NCBI GenBank assembly: GCA_016928605.1
Contig: JAFGKN010000044.1
Location: forward strand, 1-6,973
Direction of reading: 5' to 3'
Length of the DNA: 6,973 bases
Source of the DNA: Planctomycetota bacterium
Lineage (GTDB): Bacteria > Planctomycetota > UBA8108
In this document: in pieces, positions 1-6,047 of the stretch
Numbering within the stretch: position 1 is the first letter of the stretch
Layout: each line of letters opens with the position of its first letter
Translations under genes and position numbers: made by a program
Notes under the pieces: generated by a model
The model's database searches: none
What the model was told of the DNA's origin: nothing
What the model saw: only the letters and a program-made list of their open reading frames with translations

Positions 1-360
1 GCAGGCGATGCCGCACCGCCGCGGATGGATGCGCCCCATCCCATCGACGATCACCAGATCCGGCGGTTCGGAGAGCGCGCGAAACGCGGCGCGGATCGCC
101 GGCAGCTCCCGGAAGGTGAGGTATCCGGGGATGTAGGGCATCGTCACATCCTGGTCCGCGGTGCGCGTCTCGAGCACCTCGAGCGTCCGAGCATCGAGCA
201 CCACCACCGCGGCGCGACACCGATCCCCCGCCACGCTCATGTCCACACCGGCGATGCGACGGACGCGGCGGCCGATCCGATCGCGTGTTATGACGCGCGC
301 CGCGATCTCCCGCTGGAGAGCGGCGGCGCGCCGGACATCGAAGGCGCTTCGCGGGCTCAT
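1..360 (-). CDS. nfi: Endonuclease V (deoxyinosine 3'-endonuclease), N-terminal part, cut by window edge
   Basis: Endonuclease V nicks DNA one nucleotide 3' of deoxyinosine and starts repair of deaminated adenine in the cytoplasm. The first 120 residues are visible; bacterial members are usually about 210-230, so roughly half is missing beyond base 1. Family landmarks are clear: IAGVD ending in Asp40, the DNA wedge motif PYIPG at 75-79, LTFRELP with Glu85, and VDG followed by HPRR with Asp106 and His112. These match the Thermotoga maritima metal and active-site residues Asp43, Glu89, Asp110 and His116, and its wedge Tyr80, at a nearly constant offset. A Met (108) replaces the common Gln or His in the DGxG loop. 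The ATG at 358-360 has no good Shine-Dalgarno. The frame stays open upstream and family-like sequence (QPLFP, compare LHPWD) precedes this Met, so a GTG at 433-435 may be the true start. That would put it 13 bp after the dinB-like stop. Family assignment is secure; the start is not. Confidence 0.92.
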   Translation of the reverse strand, partial: MSPRSAFDVRRAAALQREIAARVITRDRIGRRVRRIAGVDMSVAGDRCRAAVVVLDARTLEVLETRTADQDVTMPYIPGYLTFRELPAIRAAFRALSEPPDLVIVDGMGRIHPRRCGIAC

Positions 361-448
361 GGGAAACAGGGGCTGAAACGAAAGCCGGCCACGAGCAACA
401 GCATCGCACAGGGCTCGTGGATTCTCTCCGCTCACCTCGAGCAACCCG

Positions 449-994
449 TCACCACGTGGGCGGCGGAGGTTGGTTGTCCCGGGTGCCGAGCCACTCGATG
501 CCGATATCGGCGCGGCGGCGGAGCAGGAGGGCGAGCTGACCGGCGTGGTGCTGGGCGTGACGGAGGTCGTTCAGCAGGAACTCGCCGACGTTGAGCTCGT
601 ACCACGAGAATCCACACCGCGCGAGGGCCTGCTCGTCGGTCAACCTCTCGAAGACGTTCTCACATTTTCTCAGGCAGTGGTCGGCGTATTCCAGAAGCTG
701 TGCCTTCGTGTAGCTCGCGGCCGGAGTCGCGACGATCCCTCCGAACTCCTGATAGTCGCCCGGAAGAAAGTGCGCCTTGTCCTCGTGGTACTCCACCGGC
801 TGGAACGCCTTCTCGTCGTCCGACAGGTAGAAGTCCGTGAAGAAGAGCGCATGGTACGCCAGATGCCAGAACGGCGAGCCACCCGTGCGGTCATCCCAGA
901 GGTCTCCGGGACAGGCCTCGATGGCCGACCGCATCATCTGGATCGCCGCCGCGAACTGCCGGCCGATCAGCGTTTGCCAGAGCCTGTTCATCAT
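449..994 (-). CDS. DinB-family (DinB_2-like) putative metal-dependent protein
   Basis: A 181-residue cytoplasmic protein of the DinB/YfiT-like four-helix-bundle superfamily. Many members bind a divalent metal through three His; some are thiol-dependent transferases and many are uncharacterised. Visible motifs are HLAYH (His44, His48) in helix 2, preceded by a DDRTGGSPFW segment, and the hallmark HAQHHAGQL (His146, His149, His150) in the last long helix, which supply the expected His ligands. Length is normal for the family. I start at the first Met of a Met-Met pair (992-994), preceded by a GGGGG stretch. A GTG at 1025-1027 would add 11 residues, but it overlaps the position expected for transcription start from the TTGACA element at 1050-1055. 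The gene ends 88 bp before the ATG of the endonuclease V gene on the same strand, or 13 bp before its alternative GTG, so co-transcription is plausible. It should not be confused with the DinB DNA polymerase IV. The exact substrate is unknown. Confidence 0.85.
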   Translation of the reverse strand: MMNRLWQTLIGRQFAAAIQMMRSAIEACPGDLWDDRTGGSPFWHLAYHALFFTDFYLSDDEKAFQPVEYHEDKAHFLPGDYQEFGGIVATPAASYTKAQLLEYADHCLRKCENVFERLTDEQALARCGFSWYELNVGEFLLNDLRHAQHHAGQLALLLRRRADIGIEWLGTRDNQPPPPTW

Positions 995-1029
995 CCACCC
1001 CCGCGCGCTGCTGGATTTCTTACGCACCC

Positions 1030-1055
1030 ATCCTACATCGATGCAATGCTGTCAA
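1030..1055 (-). promoter_or_regulatory. Candidate sigma-70-type promoter for the dinB-like gene
   Basis: On the minus strand there is an exact TTGACA (1050-1055) followed 14 bases later by TAGGAT (1030-1035). The -35 is a perfect consensus in an otherwise GC-rich region and the -10 matches four of six positions, but the 14-bp spacer is shorter than the preferred 16-18. Initiation would fall near 1023, giving a leader of about 30 bases before the Met-Met start at 994. The arrangement is suggestive, not proven. Confidence 0.35.
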
Positions 1056-1229
1056 GGAGTCCCCGTCTTGTCCTCCGCTTCCCGATGGACGACCGCCGAG
1101 TCTCGGGGTCGCTCTCGACAGGCCGACCTGGAGAGGCCGGATGTGGGAGCGATTCGTTGTCTCGAGCCCGGTTTGGACCCCGTGGGGCGAATCCTCGCTG
1201 GAGTCCGGGGAGCCTTCGGAGTTAGGATA

Positions 1230-1248
1230 GCCGGACGGTGTGTCCGGC
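1230..1248 (+). promoter_or_regulatory. Perfect 7-bp inverted repeat upstream of the glycosidase operon
   Basis: GCCGGAC (1230-1236) and GTCCGGC (1242-1248) flank a 5-base centre GGTGT. The repeat ends 41 bases before the ATG of the rhamnosidase gene and lies just downstream of a TAGGAT hexamer. It could be an operator for a dimeric regulator or, if transcribed, a GC-rich 5'-leader hairpin. There is no following T-run, so it is not a standard intrinsic terminator. Short GC palindromes arise by chance in DNA this rich in GC, so the role is speculative. Confidence 0.4.
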
Positions 1249-1289
1249 CAAAGGTACCTCGACGCACCCGAAGCTCACGGGAGAAAGGC

Positions 1290-3671
1290 ATGAGAAGAAC
1301 GATCTGTCTCCTGGCCCTGCTGACCACGGTGACGCGAATCGTCTCCGCGCAGCCAGAGCGCGCGGCGATCGCGCCGCGGCTCCTCGCGGAGCGCTGGCCG
1401 GCGGAGTGGATCAGCCATCCCACCGCCTCGCTCAAGGAGTACGGCGTCTTTCACTTCCGCCGCACGTTCGACCTCGCCGAAAGGCCCGAGCGATTCGTCG
1501 TCCACGTCTCGGCCGACAACCGCTACCGCCTCTTCGTCAACGGCGCGGCCGTCGTTATGGGCCCGGCGCGCGGCGATCTCGACCACTGGCGCTTCGAGAC
1601 GATCGACATCGCCCCGCATCTGCGCGAGGGGAGAAACGCGATCGCGGCTCTCGTCTGGAACTGCGGCGAGCATGTGCCGTTCGCGCAGGTCACGCACCAG
1701 ACGGCGTTCATCCTGCAGGGAGACTCGAAGAGCGAGGAAGTCGCCTCCACGCCCGGCGGGTGGAAGGTCATCCGCGACGAGGCCTACGAGCCGCTGCCCG
1801 TCGACCGCGCGCGCCTGGGCTGGGCCTTCATCGTGGTCGGGCCCGGCGACCGCGTCGACGCCTCGAAGGTTCCCTGGGGCTGGGAGCAGGTCGAGTTCGA
1901 CGACTCGAGCTGGCTGGCTCCGCGCAGGCTCGGACGCGGCGTTCCGTTCGGAGTCCGCAACTTCAGCATGCAGTGGGCGCTCGTCCCGCGGCCGATCCCT
2001 CCGATGGAGGCGCGGCCCCAGCGCTTCGGCCGCATCGCGCGCCGCGACGTCTCCGGTGAGCCGCCGGAGGCTTTTCTCCAGGGCTCGCAGCCTCTCGAGA
2101 TTCCGGCAGACGCCCGCCGCACCATCATCCTCGACCAGTCGCATCTCACGACCGCCTATCCCGAGATCCTGGTGAGCCGCGGCCGCGGTGCGACCATCCG
2201 GATGGAGTACGCGGAGGCGCTCGTCGACGAGAAGGGGCGGAAGGGACACCGAGACGACGTCGAGGGGCGCACGCTCCGCGGCGTCCTGGACGAGTTCCTG
2301 CTGGCCGGCGGCGAGCATCGTCTCTTCCGCCCCCTCTGGCTGCGCACGTTTCGCTACCTGCAGCTCGAGGTGAGGACGGAGGACGAGCCCCTCACGATCC
2401 ACGACATCCGCAGCGAGTTCACCGGCTACCCCTTCGAGGAGAAGGCCGTCTTCCGCTCGAGCGATCCCTCCCTCGAGAAGATCTGGGAGGTCGGCTGGCG
2501 CACCGCGCGGCTCTGCGCCGGAGAGAACTACTACGACTGTCCCTACTACGAGCAGCTGCAGTACGTCGGCGATACGCGCATCCAGGCCCTCATCTCCCTG
2601 TACGTCGCCGGCGACGATCGACTGGTGCGCAACGCTCTGATGCACTTCGACAACTCCCGCATCCCCGAGGGGCTGACGGCCAGCCGCTACCCGCACGTCG
2701 TGCAGCAGATCATCCCCACGTACTCGCTCTTCTGGATCTCGATGATCCACGACTACTGGATGCACCGCGGCGATCCGGTGTTCGTGCGCCGGTTCCTGCC
2801 CGGCATCCGCGGCGTGCTCGAGTGGTTCGAGGCGCGCATCGACGGCACCGGCATGCTGGGACAGCTCGAGTGGTGGAACTTCGTCGACTGGGTCCCCGAG
2901 TACCAGTCCGGCGAGCCTCCGGGCGTGAAGGACGGCAACTCGGCCGTCGTCTCGCTCACCTTCGCGTACGCGCTGCGCCAGGCGGCGGACCTCGTGCAGG
3001 CCTTCGGCCAGCCGAGCGAGGCGAACCGCTGGAGGCTGCTGGCGCGCTCCGTCGCCCAGGCGACGCTCAAGCAGTGCTGGGATGCGGAGAGGGGGCTGAT
3101 CGCCGACACGCCGGAGAAGAAGCTCTTCAGCCAGCACACGAACGTCATGGCCGTCCTCGTCGACCACACCCCCGGCGGCGAGCCACGGCCTTACATCGAG
3201 CGTATCGCCGGAGACGGCTCGCTCGTCCAGTGCACCTTCTACTACCGCTTCTACCTCGTCCGCGCGCTCCAGAAGGCGGGGCTCGCATCGCGCTACATCG
3301 AGATGCTGGAGCCCTGGCGCGACATGCTCGCCATCGGCCTCACCACCTTCGCCGAGAAGCCCGAGCCCACGCGCTCCGACTGCCACGCCTGGAGCGCGAG
3401 CCCCGTCTACGAGCTGCTCGCCACGGTCTGCGGGATCGCGCCCGATGCCCCCGGCTTCCGGAAGGTCCGGATCCAGCCGGCCCTCGGTCCCCTCGAGTGG
3501 GTCGAGGCGAGCATGCCCCACCCCGCGGGGGAGATCGGTGTGAGGCTGAAGCGCAAGGGCGATGGCGGCATCAGCGGCTCGATCCGACTTCCCGAGGGAC
3601 TCGACGGAAGACTCATCTGGAGGGGAAGGGCGATCGAGCTCAAGGGGGGCGAGCAGGAGGTGGATCTGTGA
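1290..3671 (+). CDS. Secreted GH78-type alpha-L-rhamnosidase
   Basis: A 793-residue exported glycosidase predicted to remove terminal alpha-L-rhamnose from glycans by the inverting GH78 mechanism. A Sec signal peptide (Arg-Arg, then a hydrophobic stretch) ends in VSA before Gln21. An N-terminal beta-sandwich covers about 35-215, with SADNRYRLFVNG at 74-85 and GPARGD at 91-96, typical of rhamnosidase accessory domains. A second beta domain (about 240-370) is followed by the (alpha/alpha)6 catalytic barrel at about 375-713. The barrel carries YYDCPYYEQLQYVGDTR with Asp416, Glu421 and Asp428, spaced like the acidic cluster of Bacillus RhaB (Asp567, Glu572, Asp579). It also has WWNFVDW (528-534) and TFAEKP with Glu689, the likely counterpart of the catalytic base Glu841, then DCHAW (His699). 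A C-terminal beta domain (about 715-793) closes it. The DCPYYEQ form differs from the classical DCPQRDE, so specificity could be shifted. I chose the ATG at 1290 because GGGAG (1279-1283) and a signal peptide fit it. Its stop overlaps the next start. Confidence 0.88.
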   Translation: MRRTICLLALLTTVTRIVSAQPERAAIAPRLLAERWPAEWISHPTASLKEYGVFHFRRTFDLAERPERFVVHVSADNRYRLFVNGAAVVMGPARGDLDHWRFETIDIAPHLREGRNAIAALVWNCGEHVPFAQVTHQTAFILQGDSKSEEVASTPGGWKVIRDEAYEPLPVDRARLGWAFIVVGPGDRVDASKVPWGWEQVEFDDSSWLAPRRLGRGVPFGVRNFSMQWALVPRPIPPMEARPQRFGRIARRDVSGEPPEAFLQGSQPLEIPADARRTIILDQSHLTTAYPEILVSRGRGATIRMEYAEALVDEKGRKGHRDDVEGRTLRGVLDEFLLAGGEHRLFRPLWLRTFRYLQLEVRTEDEPLTIHDIRSEFTGYPFEEKAVFRSSDPSLEKIWEVGWRTARLCAGENYYDCPYYEQLQYVGDTRIQALISLYVAGDDRLVRNALMHFDNSRIPEGLTASRYPHVVQQIIPTYSLFWISMIHDYWMHRGDPVFVRRFLPGIRGVLEWFEARIDGTGMLGQLEWWNFVDWVPEYQSGEPPGVKDGNSAVVSLTFAYALRQAADLVQAFGQPSEANRWRLLARSVAQATLKQCWDAERGLIADTPEKKLFSQHTNVMAVLVDHTPGGEPRPYIERIAGDGSLVQCTFYYRFYLVRALQKAGLASRYIEMLEPWRDMLAIGLTTFAEKPEPTRSDCHAWSASPVYELLATVCGIAPDAPGFRKVRIQPALGPLEWVEASMPHPAGEIGVRLKRKGDGGISGSIRLPEGLDGRLIWRGRAIELKGGEQEVDL
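3655..3661 (+). promoter_or_regulatory. Strong Shine-Dalgarno site inside the 3' end of the rhamnosidase gene
   Basis: AGGAGGT lies six bases before the GTG at 3668-3670. It is the strongest ribosome-binding site in the window and fixes the start of the downstream gene, whose GTG shares the bases GTGA with the preceding TGA stop. This arrangement is typical of translational coupling and indicates that the two proteins are produced together. Confidence 0.8.
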
Positions 3672-5926
3672 AGCGTCTCCAGGAGGCATCCGCTGGTGAG
3701 ACCGCGGCGCAGCCGCTCCGCCTCTCTTGCCTGTCGCTCGCGGCTGTTGCGATCACGGCCATCCTACACGGCGCCGAGCCCCTCCGCCCTGGCGACGTGA
3801 TCCTGGTGAACGAGGAGGAGATCGCATCGGAGCGCAGCGAGGTCCGGTTCGTCTGTCCCGCGGGCTCGGTCATCACGGCGATCGGCGCGCGCGCTCACGC
3901 CGACAACATCACGACGATGTGGATCGACCACCGCCCGCTGCGGCCGGACGGCACGCTCGGCCCCCCCACCGCCGAGAAGCTCGGCGCCGAGCCGGAGCAC
4001 GCCTGCGAGGCGTTCATCCGCTTGCCGGAGAGCTACGTCGCCTGCGGATTCGGTGCCCGCGGCGCGCCGGAGTGGGACGTGACGACGCTCTGGGTCTGGG
4101 CGCGGCCGCTTCTCGAAGGCGGCGGTCTCGGAGAGGTGAGGATCTTCAAGGACGGCTTCCTCCCCGAGCACGGCCTCGAGCGCGAGGCCGTGGAAACGCG
4201 GCCAGGTCGCGTGCTGACGGGCGCCGGCCTGCGCTTCGCGAGCAACGACGTGGCCGGCATCTGGGCCCGCTCGGCCGAGATCTTCGTCTTCGACGGCGAA
4301 GCCATCGCGCCGCGGGCCATCTTCTTCGAGAGGCCGAGCCTCGAAGCTGTACCTGCGGCCGAGAGCTTTCTGCGGGTGTTTCCGTCGGCCGAGGTCTGGC
4401 TCGCGCCCGGCGGAGACGGCCGTCTCGAGCGCGAGCTGCGCCGGGGTACCGTCCGCCGCGTGCGCCGGACGGAGCGCGCGTTCCTGCTCGCGGATGGCAC
4501 CGAGATCCCGGCGGTCTCCGGCGAGGAGGTCGCGGCAGGCCGCTCGGACGCAGCCCTCGCGGGAAAGCAGATGGTCATCTCCCTCGGCGAGGAGATCGAT
4601 CCGTCGGGCCGGCTGCCGCTCCTCGCTGCGCAGAAGACGGCCTACCAGCTCCTGCTCGCGCGCAAGCACGGCTTGCCGCCCGTGCTCTCCCTCGTCACCG
4701 GAAAGAGCCTCGCTTCCGATGAGTCTCCCACCACCGCGGGCCTGTTTCTCATGTCCGACATCCTCGGCGAGAAAGCGCTCTCTCCTCGCGATTCGATCCG
4801 CTCCTGGCTCAAGCGATACGGCGCCGCGGCCGAGGCGTGCGGCCCCATCCTCGAGAGGAGCGAGAGCCTGCTGCGGCGGACCATCTCGCTGCCCGGCGGG
4901 ATGCTCTGGCGCGCCGGACGGTTCCTTCTCGAGCCGAGCGATGCATCGACCTGGTGGCCCCCGGAGACCCCGCCCAGCGAGGGGCTGGTGCGGGGCGTCG
5001 AGGAGGCGATGCAGCTCGTCCTCGCCGAGATCGAGATCGCGGTCAAAAGCCTGACGACGACCATGGAGACGATGGAATACACAAGGGAGAGAGCCCGCGT
5101 GCATGATCTCCGCGAGCGATTGGCCGCGCTCGCGGAGCTCGGACGGTTCACGTCCGCCGCAGCCTCGGGACACGCCCTGGCGGCGCTCTACCGCATCGAC
5201 GGCGCGCCGGCGACCGAGGCGAGGCTGACCGCGCGCATCGAGGAGCTGAGGGGTCTCGCCCCGCGATGCGATTGGGGCGCTCTCGATCCGCTCGCGCGCC
5301 ATCTGGAATCGCTCCGCGCCCGCGCGCGCGCGGAGAGCCCGGTGCTCCTCGCGCTGAGCTCGGTCGACGAGCGGATCCGCCGCCGGGAAGGAGAGGAGGC
5401 GGCGAATCAGCTGAGAAACCTGCTCGTCGACGAGGACCTCCTGCGCCACCTCGAGAAGCACGGCGATCGCCTCGCGGGGCTCATCTCCTCGCTGCCGGGG
5501 ATCTGGGATGGCGATCCGCAGAGGGATGTGAGCATCCGCTGGGGCGGCGACGGCCGCTTCGAGCTGGTGGAGAGCCATGGCGAGTGGGGCCTCCTGATGA
5601 CGGATCGCGGGCCGGTGGTCTACGTCGACTGGACCGCGCCCGACATGACGGCCCCGCGCGAGGTCGTCGTCTCGTTCTCGTACCTCGACGTGGACGAGAC
5701 GAGGATCGTCGTCCACTACAACTCGGACTACCCCGGAGGCCTCGAGGACCGAGAGTATCACCCATCCGCGCCGGTGATGACGCGCGGCACCGGGCGCTGG
5801 CTCGACGCCGAGCTCGTGCTCGACCGCGCGCTCTTTCAGGGAAAGCAGAACCAGCTCGCGGACCTGCGCTTCATCGGAAGCCCGCGCGGAGCCGCGGTGA
5901 GGGACATCCGAGTGCGGATGCGGTGA
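3668..5926 (+). CDS. Exported multidomain protein of unrecognised family, coupled to the rhamnosidase
   Basis: This 752-residue protein is not recognised with certainty. Residues 1-18 are polar, 19-33 are hydrophobic, and HGA before Glu37 is a plausible signal-peptidase site, so export is likely. Residues 63-205 hold three copies of a segment of about 27-29 residues resembling G-x-V-x-x-G-x-G-A-R followed by D-V-T-T-x-W. A mixed segment follows (about 214-300), then a block beginning GKQMVISLGEEIDP (299-312). A long helical region (about 315-615) includes SWLKRYG at 379-385 and charged, coiled-coil-like helices around 459-490. Residues 620-752 look like a beta-sandwich with YVDW, SFSYLD and YNSDYPGG, ending in alternating hydrophobics; this resembles carbohydrate-binding jelly rolls attached to glycosidases. 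The SWLKRYG-type helices recall the segment that follows the TIM barrel in some glycoside hydrolase-like proteins, but a full barrel does not seem to fit. The gene overlaps the rhamnosidase stop by four bases behind a strong Shine-Dalgarno. A glycan-related role is inferred from domain style and context only. Confidence 0.75.
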   Translation: MKRLQEASAGETAAQPLRLSCLSLAAVAITAILHGAEPLRPGDVILVNEEEIASERSEVRFVCPAGSVITAIGARAHADNITTMWIDHRPLRPDGTLGPPTAEKLGAEPEHACEAFIRLPESYVACGFGARGAPEWDVTTLWVWARPLLEGGGLGEVRIFKDGFLPEHGLEREAVETRPGRVLTGAGLRFASNDVAGIWARSAEIFVFDGEAIAPRAIFFERPSLEAVPAAESFLRVFPSAEVWLAPGGDGRLERELRRGTVRRVRRTERAFLLADGTEIPAVSGEEVAAGRSDAALAGKQMVISLGEEIDPSGRLPLLAAQKTAYQLLLARKHGLPPVLSLVTGKSLASDESPTTAGLFLMSDILGEKALSPRDSIRSWLKRYGAAAEACGPILERSESLLRRTISLPGGMLWRAGRFLLEPSDASTWWPPETPPSEGLVRGVEEAMQLVLAEIEIAVKSLTTTMETMEYTRERARVHDLRERLAALAELGRFTSAAASGHALAALYRIDGAPATEARLTARIEELRGLAPRCDWGALDPLARHLESLRARARAESPVLLALSSVDERIRRREGEEAANQLRNLLVDEDLLRHLEKHGDRLAGLISSLPGIWDGDPQRDVSIRWGGDGRFELVESHGEWGLLMTDRGPVVYVDWTAPDMTAPREVVVSFSYLDVDETRIVVHYNSDYPGGLEDREYHPSAPVMTRGTGRWLDAELVLDRALFQGKQNQLADLRFIGSPRGAAVRDIRVRMR
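3860..4282 (+). repeat. Three degenerate protein-level repeats inside the unrecognised exported protein
   Basis: Three stretches of the encoded protein align by eye: residues 65-91 (SVITAIGARA...ITTMWI), 120-148 (SYVACGFGARG...VTTLWVWARPL) and 179-205 (RVLTGAGLRF...VAGIWARSAEI). The first two also share RPL at their ends. The spacing is about 55-59 residues. At the DNA level they have diverged, so this is an old domain-internal duplication, as seen in beta-prism or beta-trefoil-like folds, and not a recent tandem repeat. Confidence 0.65.
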
Positions 5927-6036
5927 GGCGCCGAACCGCGTAATCCGGCTCGATTCTCGTGGATCTATGGTGTAAGAGTCACTGGCGCCGGGGCGCGGAT
6001 CGCCGCTGGCGGATTTCGAGCAACCACGTTCCCCGC

Positions 6037-6043
6037 GGAGGTG
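6037..6043 (+). promoter_or_regulatory. Ribosome-binding site that decides a TTG start for the permease
   Basis: GGAGGTG sits four bases before the TTG at 6048-6050. The GTG within it (6041-6043) is out of frame with the permease, and no ATG or GTG in the permease frame lies nearby upstream of the conserved first membrane helix. TTG is therefore the best start. The 121-base gap upstream contains no clear promoter or terminator; GGCGCCG occurs twice (5927-5933 and 5984-5990) without evident meaning. Confidence 0.65.
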
Positions 6044-6047
6044 CCCG

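Larger units (their letters stand above)
995..1289. other. Divergent intergenic region between the dinB-like gene and the rhamnosidase gene
   Basis: About 295 bases separate the two divergent starts. Besides the minus-strand TTGACA element and the inverted repeat at 1230-1248, there is a TAGGAT at 1223-1228 on the plus strand, the same hexamer as the proposed minus-strand -10. It has no convincing -35 at the right distance. The plus-strand frame of the rhamnosidase is open across this stretch, but the peptide is Arg/Gly/Pro-rich and looks non-coding. No RNA gene was recognised. Confidence 0.6.

Noticed and set aside
25..594. Plus-strand open frame across the left end
   Set aside because: It lies opposite the endonuclease V and DinB-family genes, both of which have clear family motifs; its own translation shows none.
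837..1289. Possible 151-residue N-terminal extension of the rhamnosidase
   Set aside because: It would run antisense to the dinB-like gene and bury the signal peptide inside the protein. The ATG at 1290 has its own ribosome-binding site.
1275..3689. Long open frame of about 800 codons on the minus strand opposite the rhamnosidase gene
   Set aside because: It mirrors the plus-strand gene, has no recognisable domain and is rich in Arg, Asp, Val and Ala, as expected from the antisense of GC-biased codons. The plus strand encodes clear GH78 motifs.
5999..6014. Short hairpin (CGCC-GCT-GGCG) between the exported protein and the permease, considered as a terminator
   Set aside because: The stem has only four pairs and no T-run follows, so it does not qualify as an intrinsic terminator.
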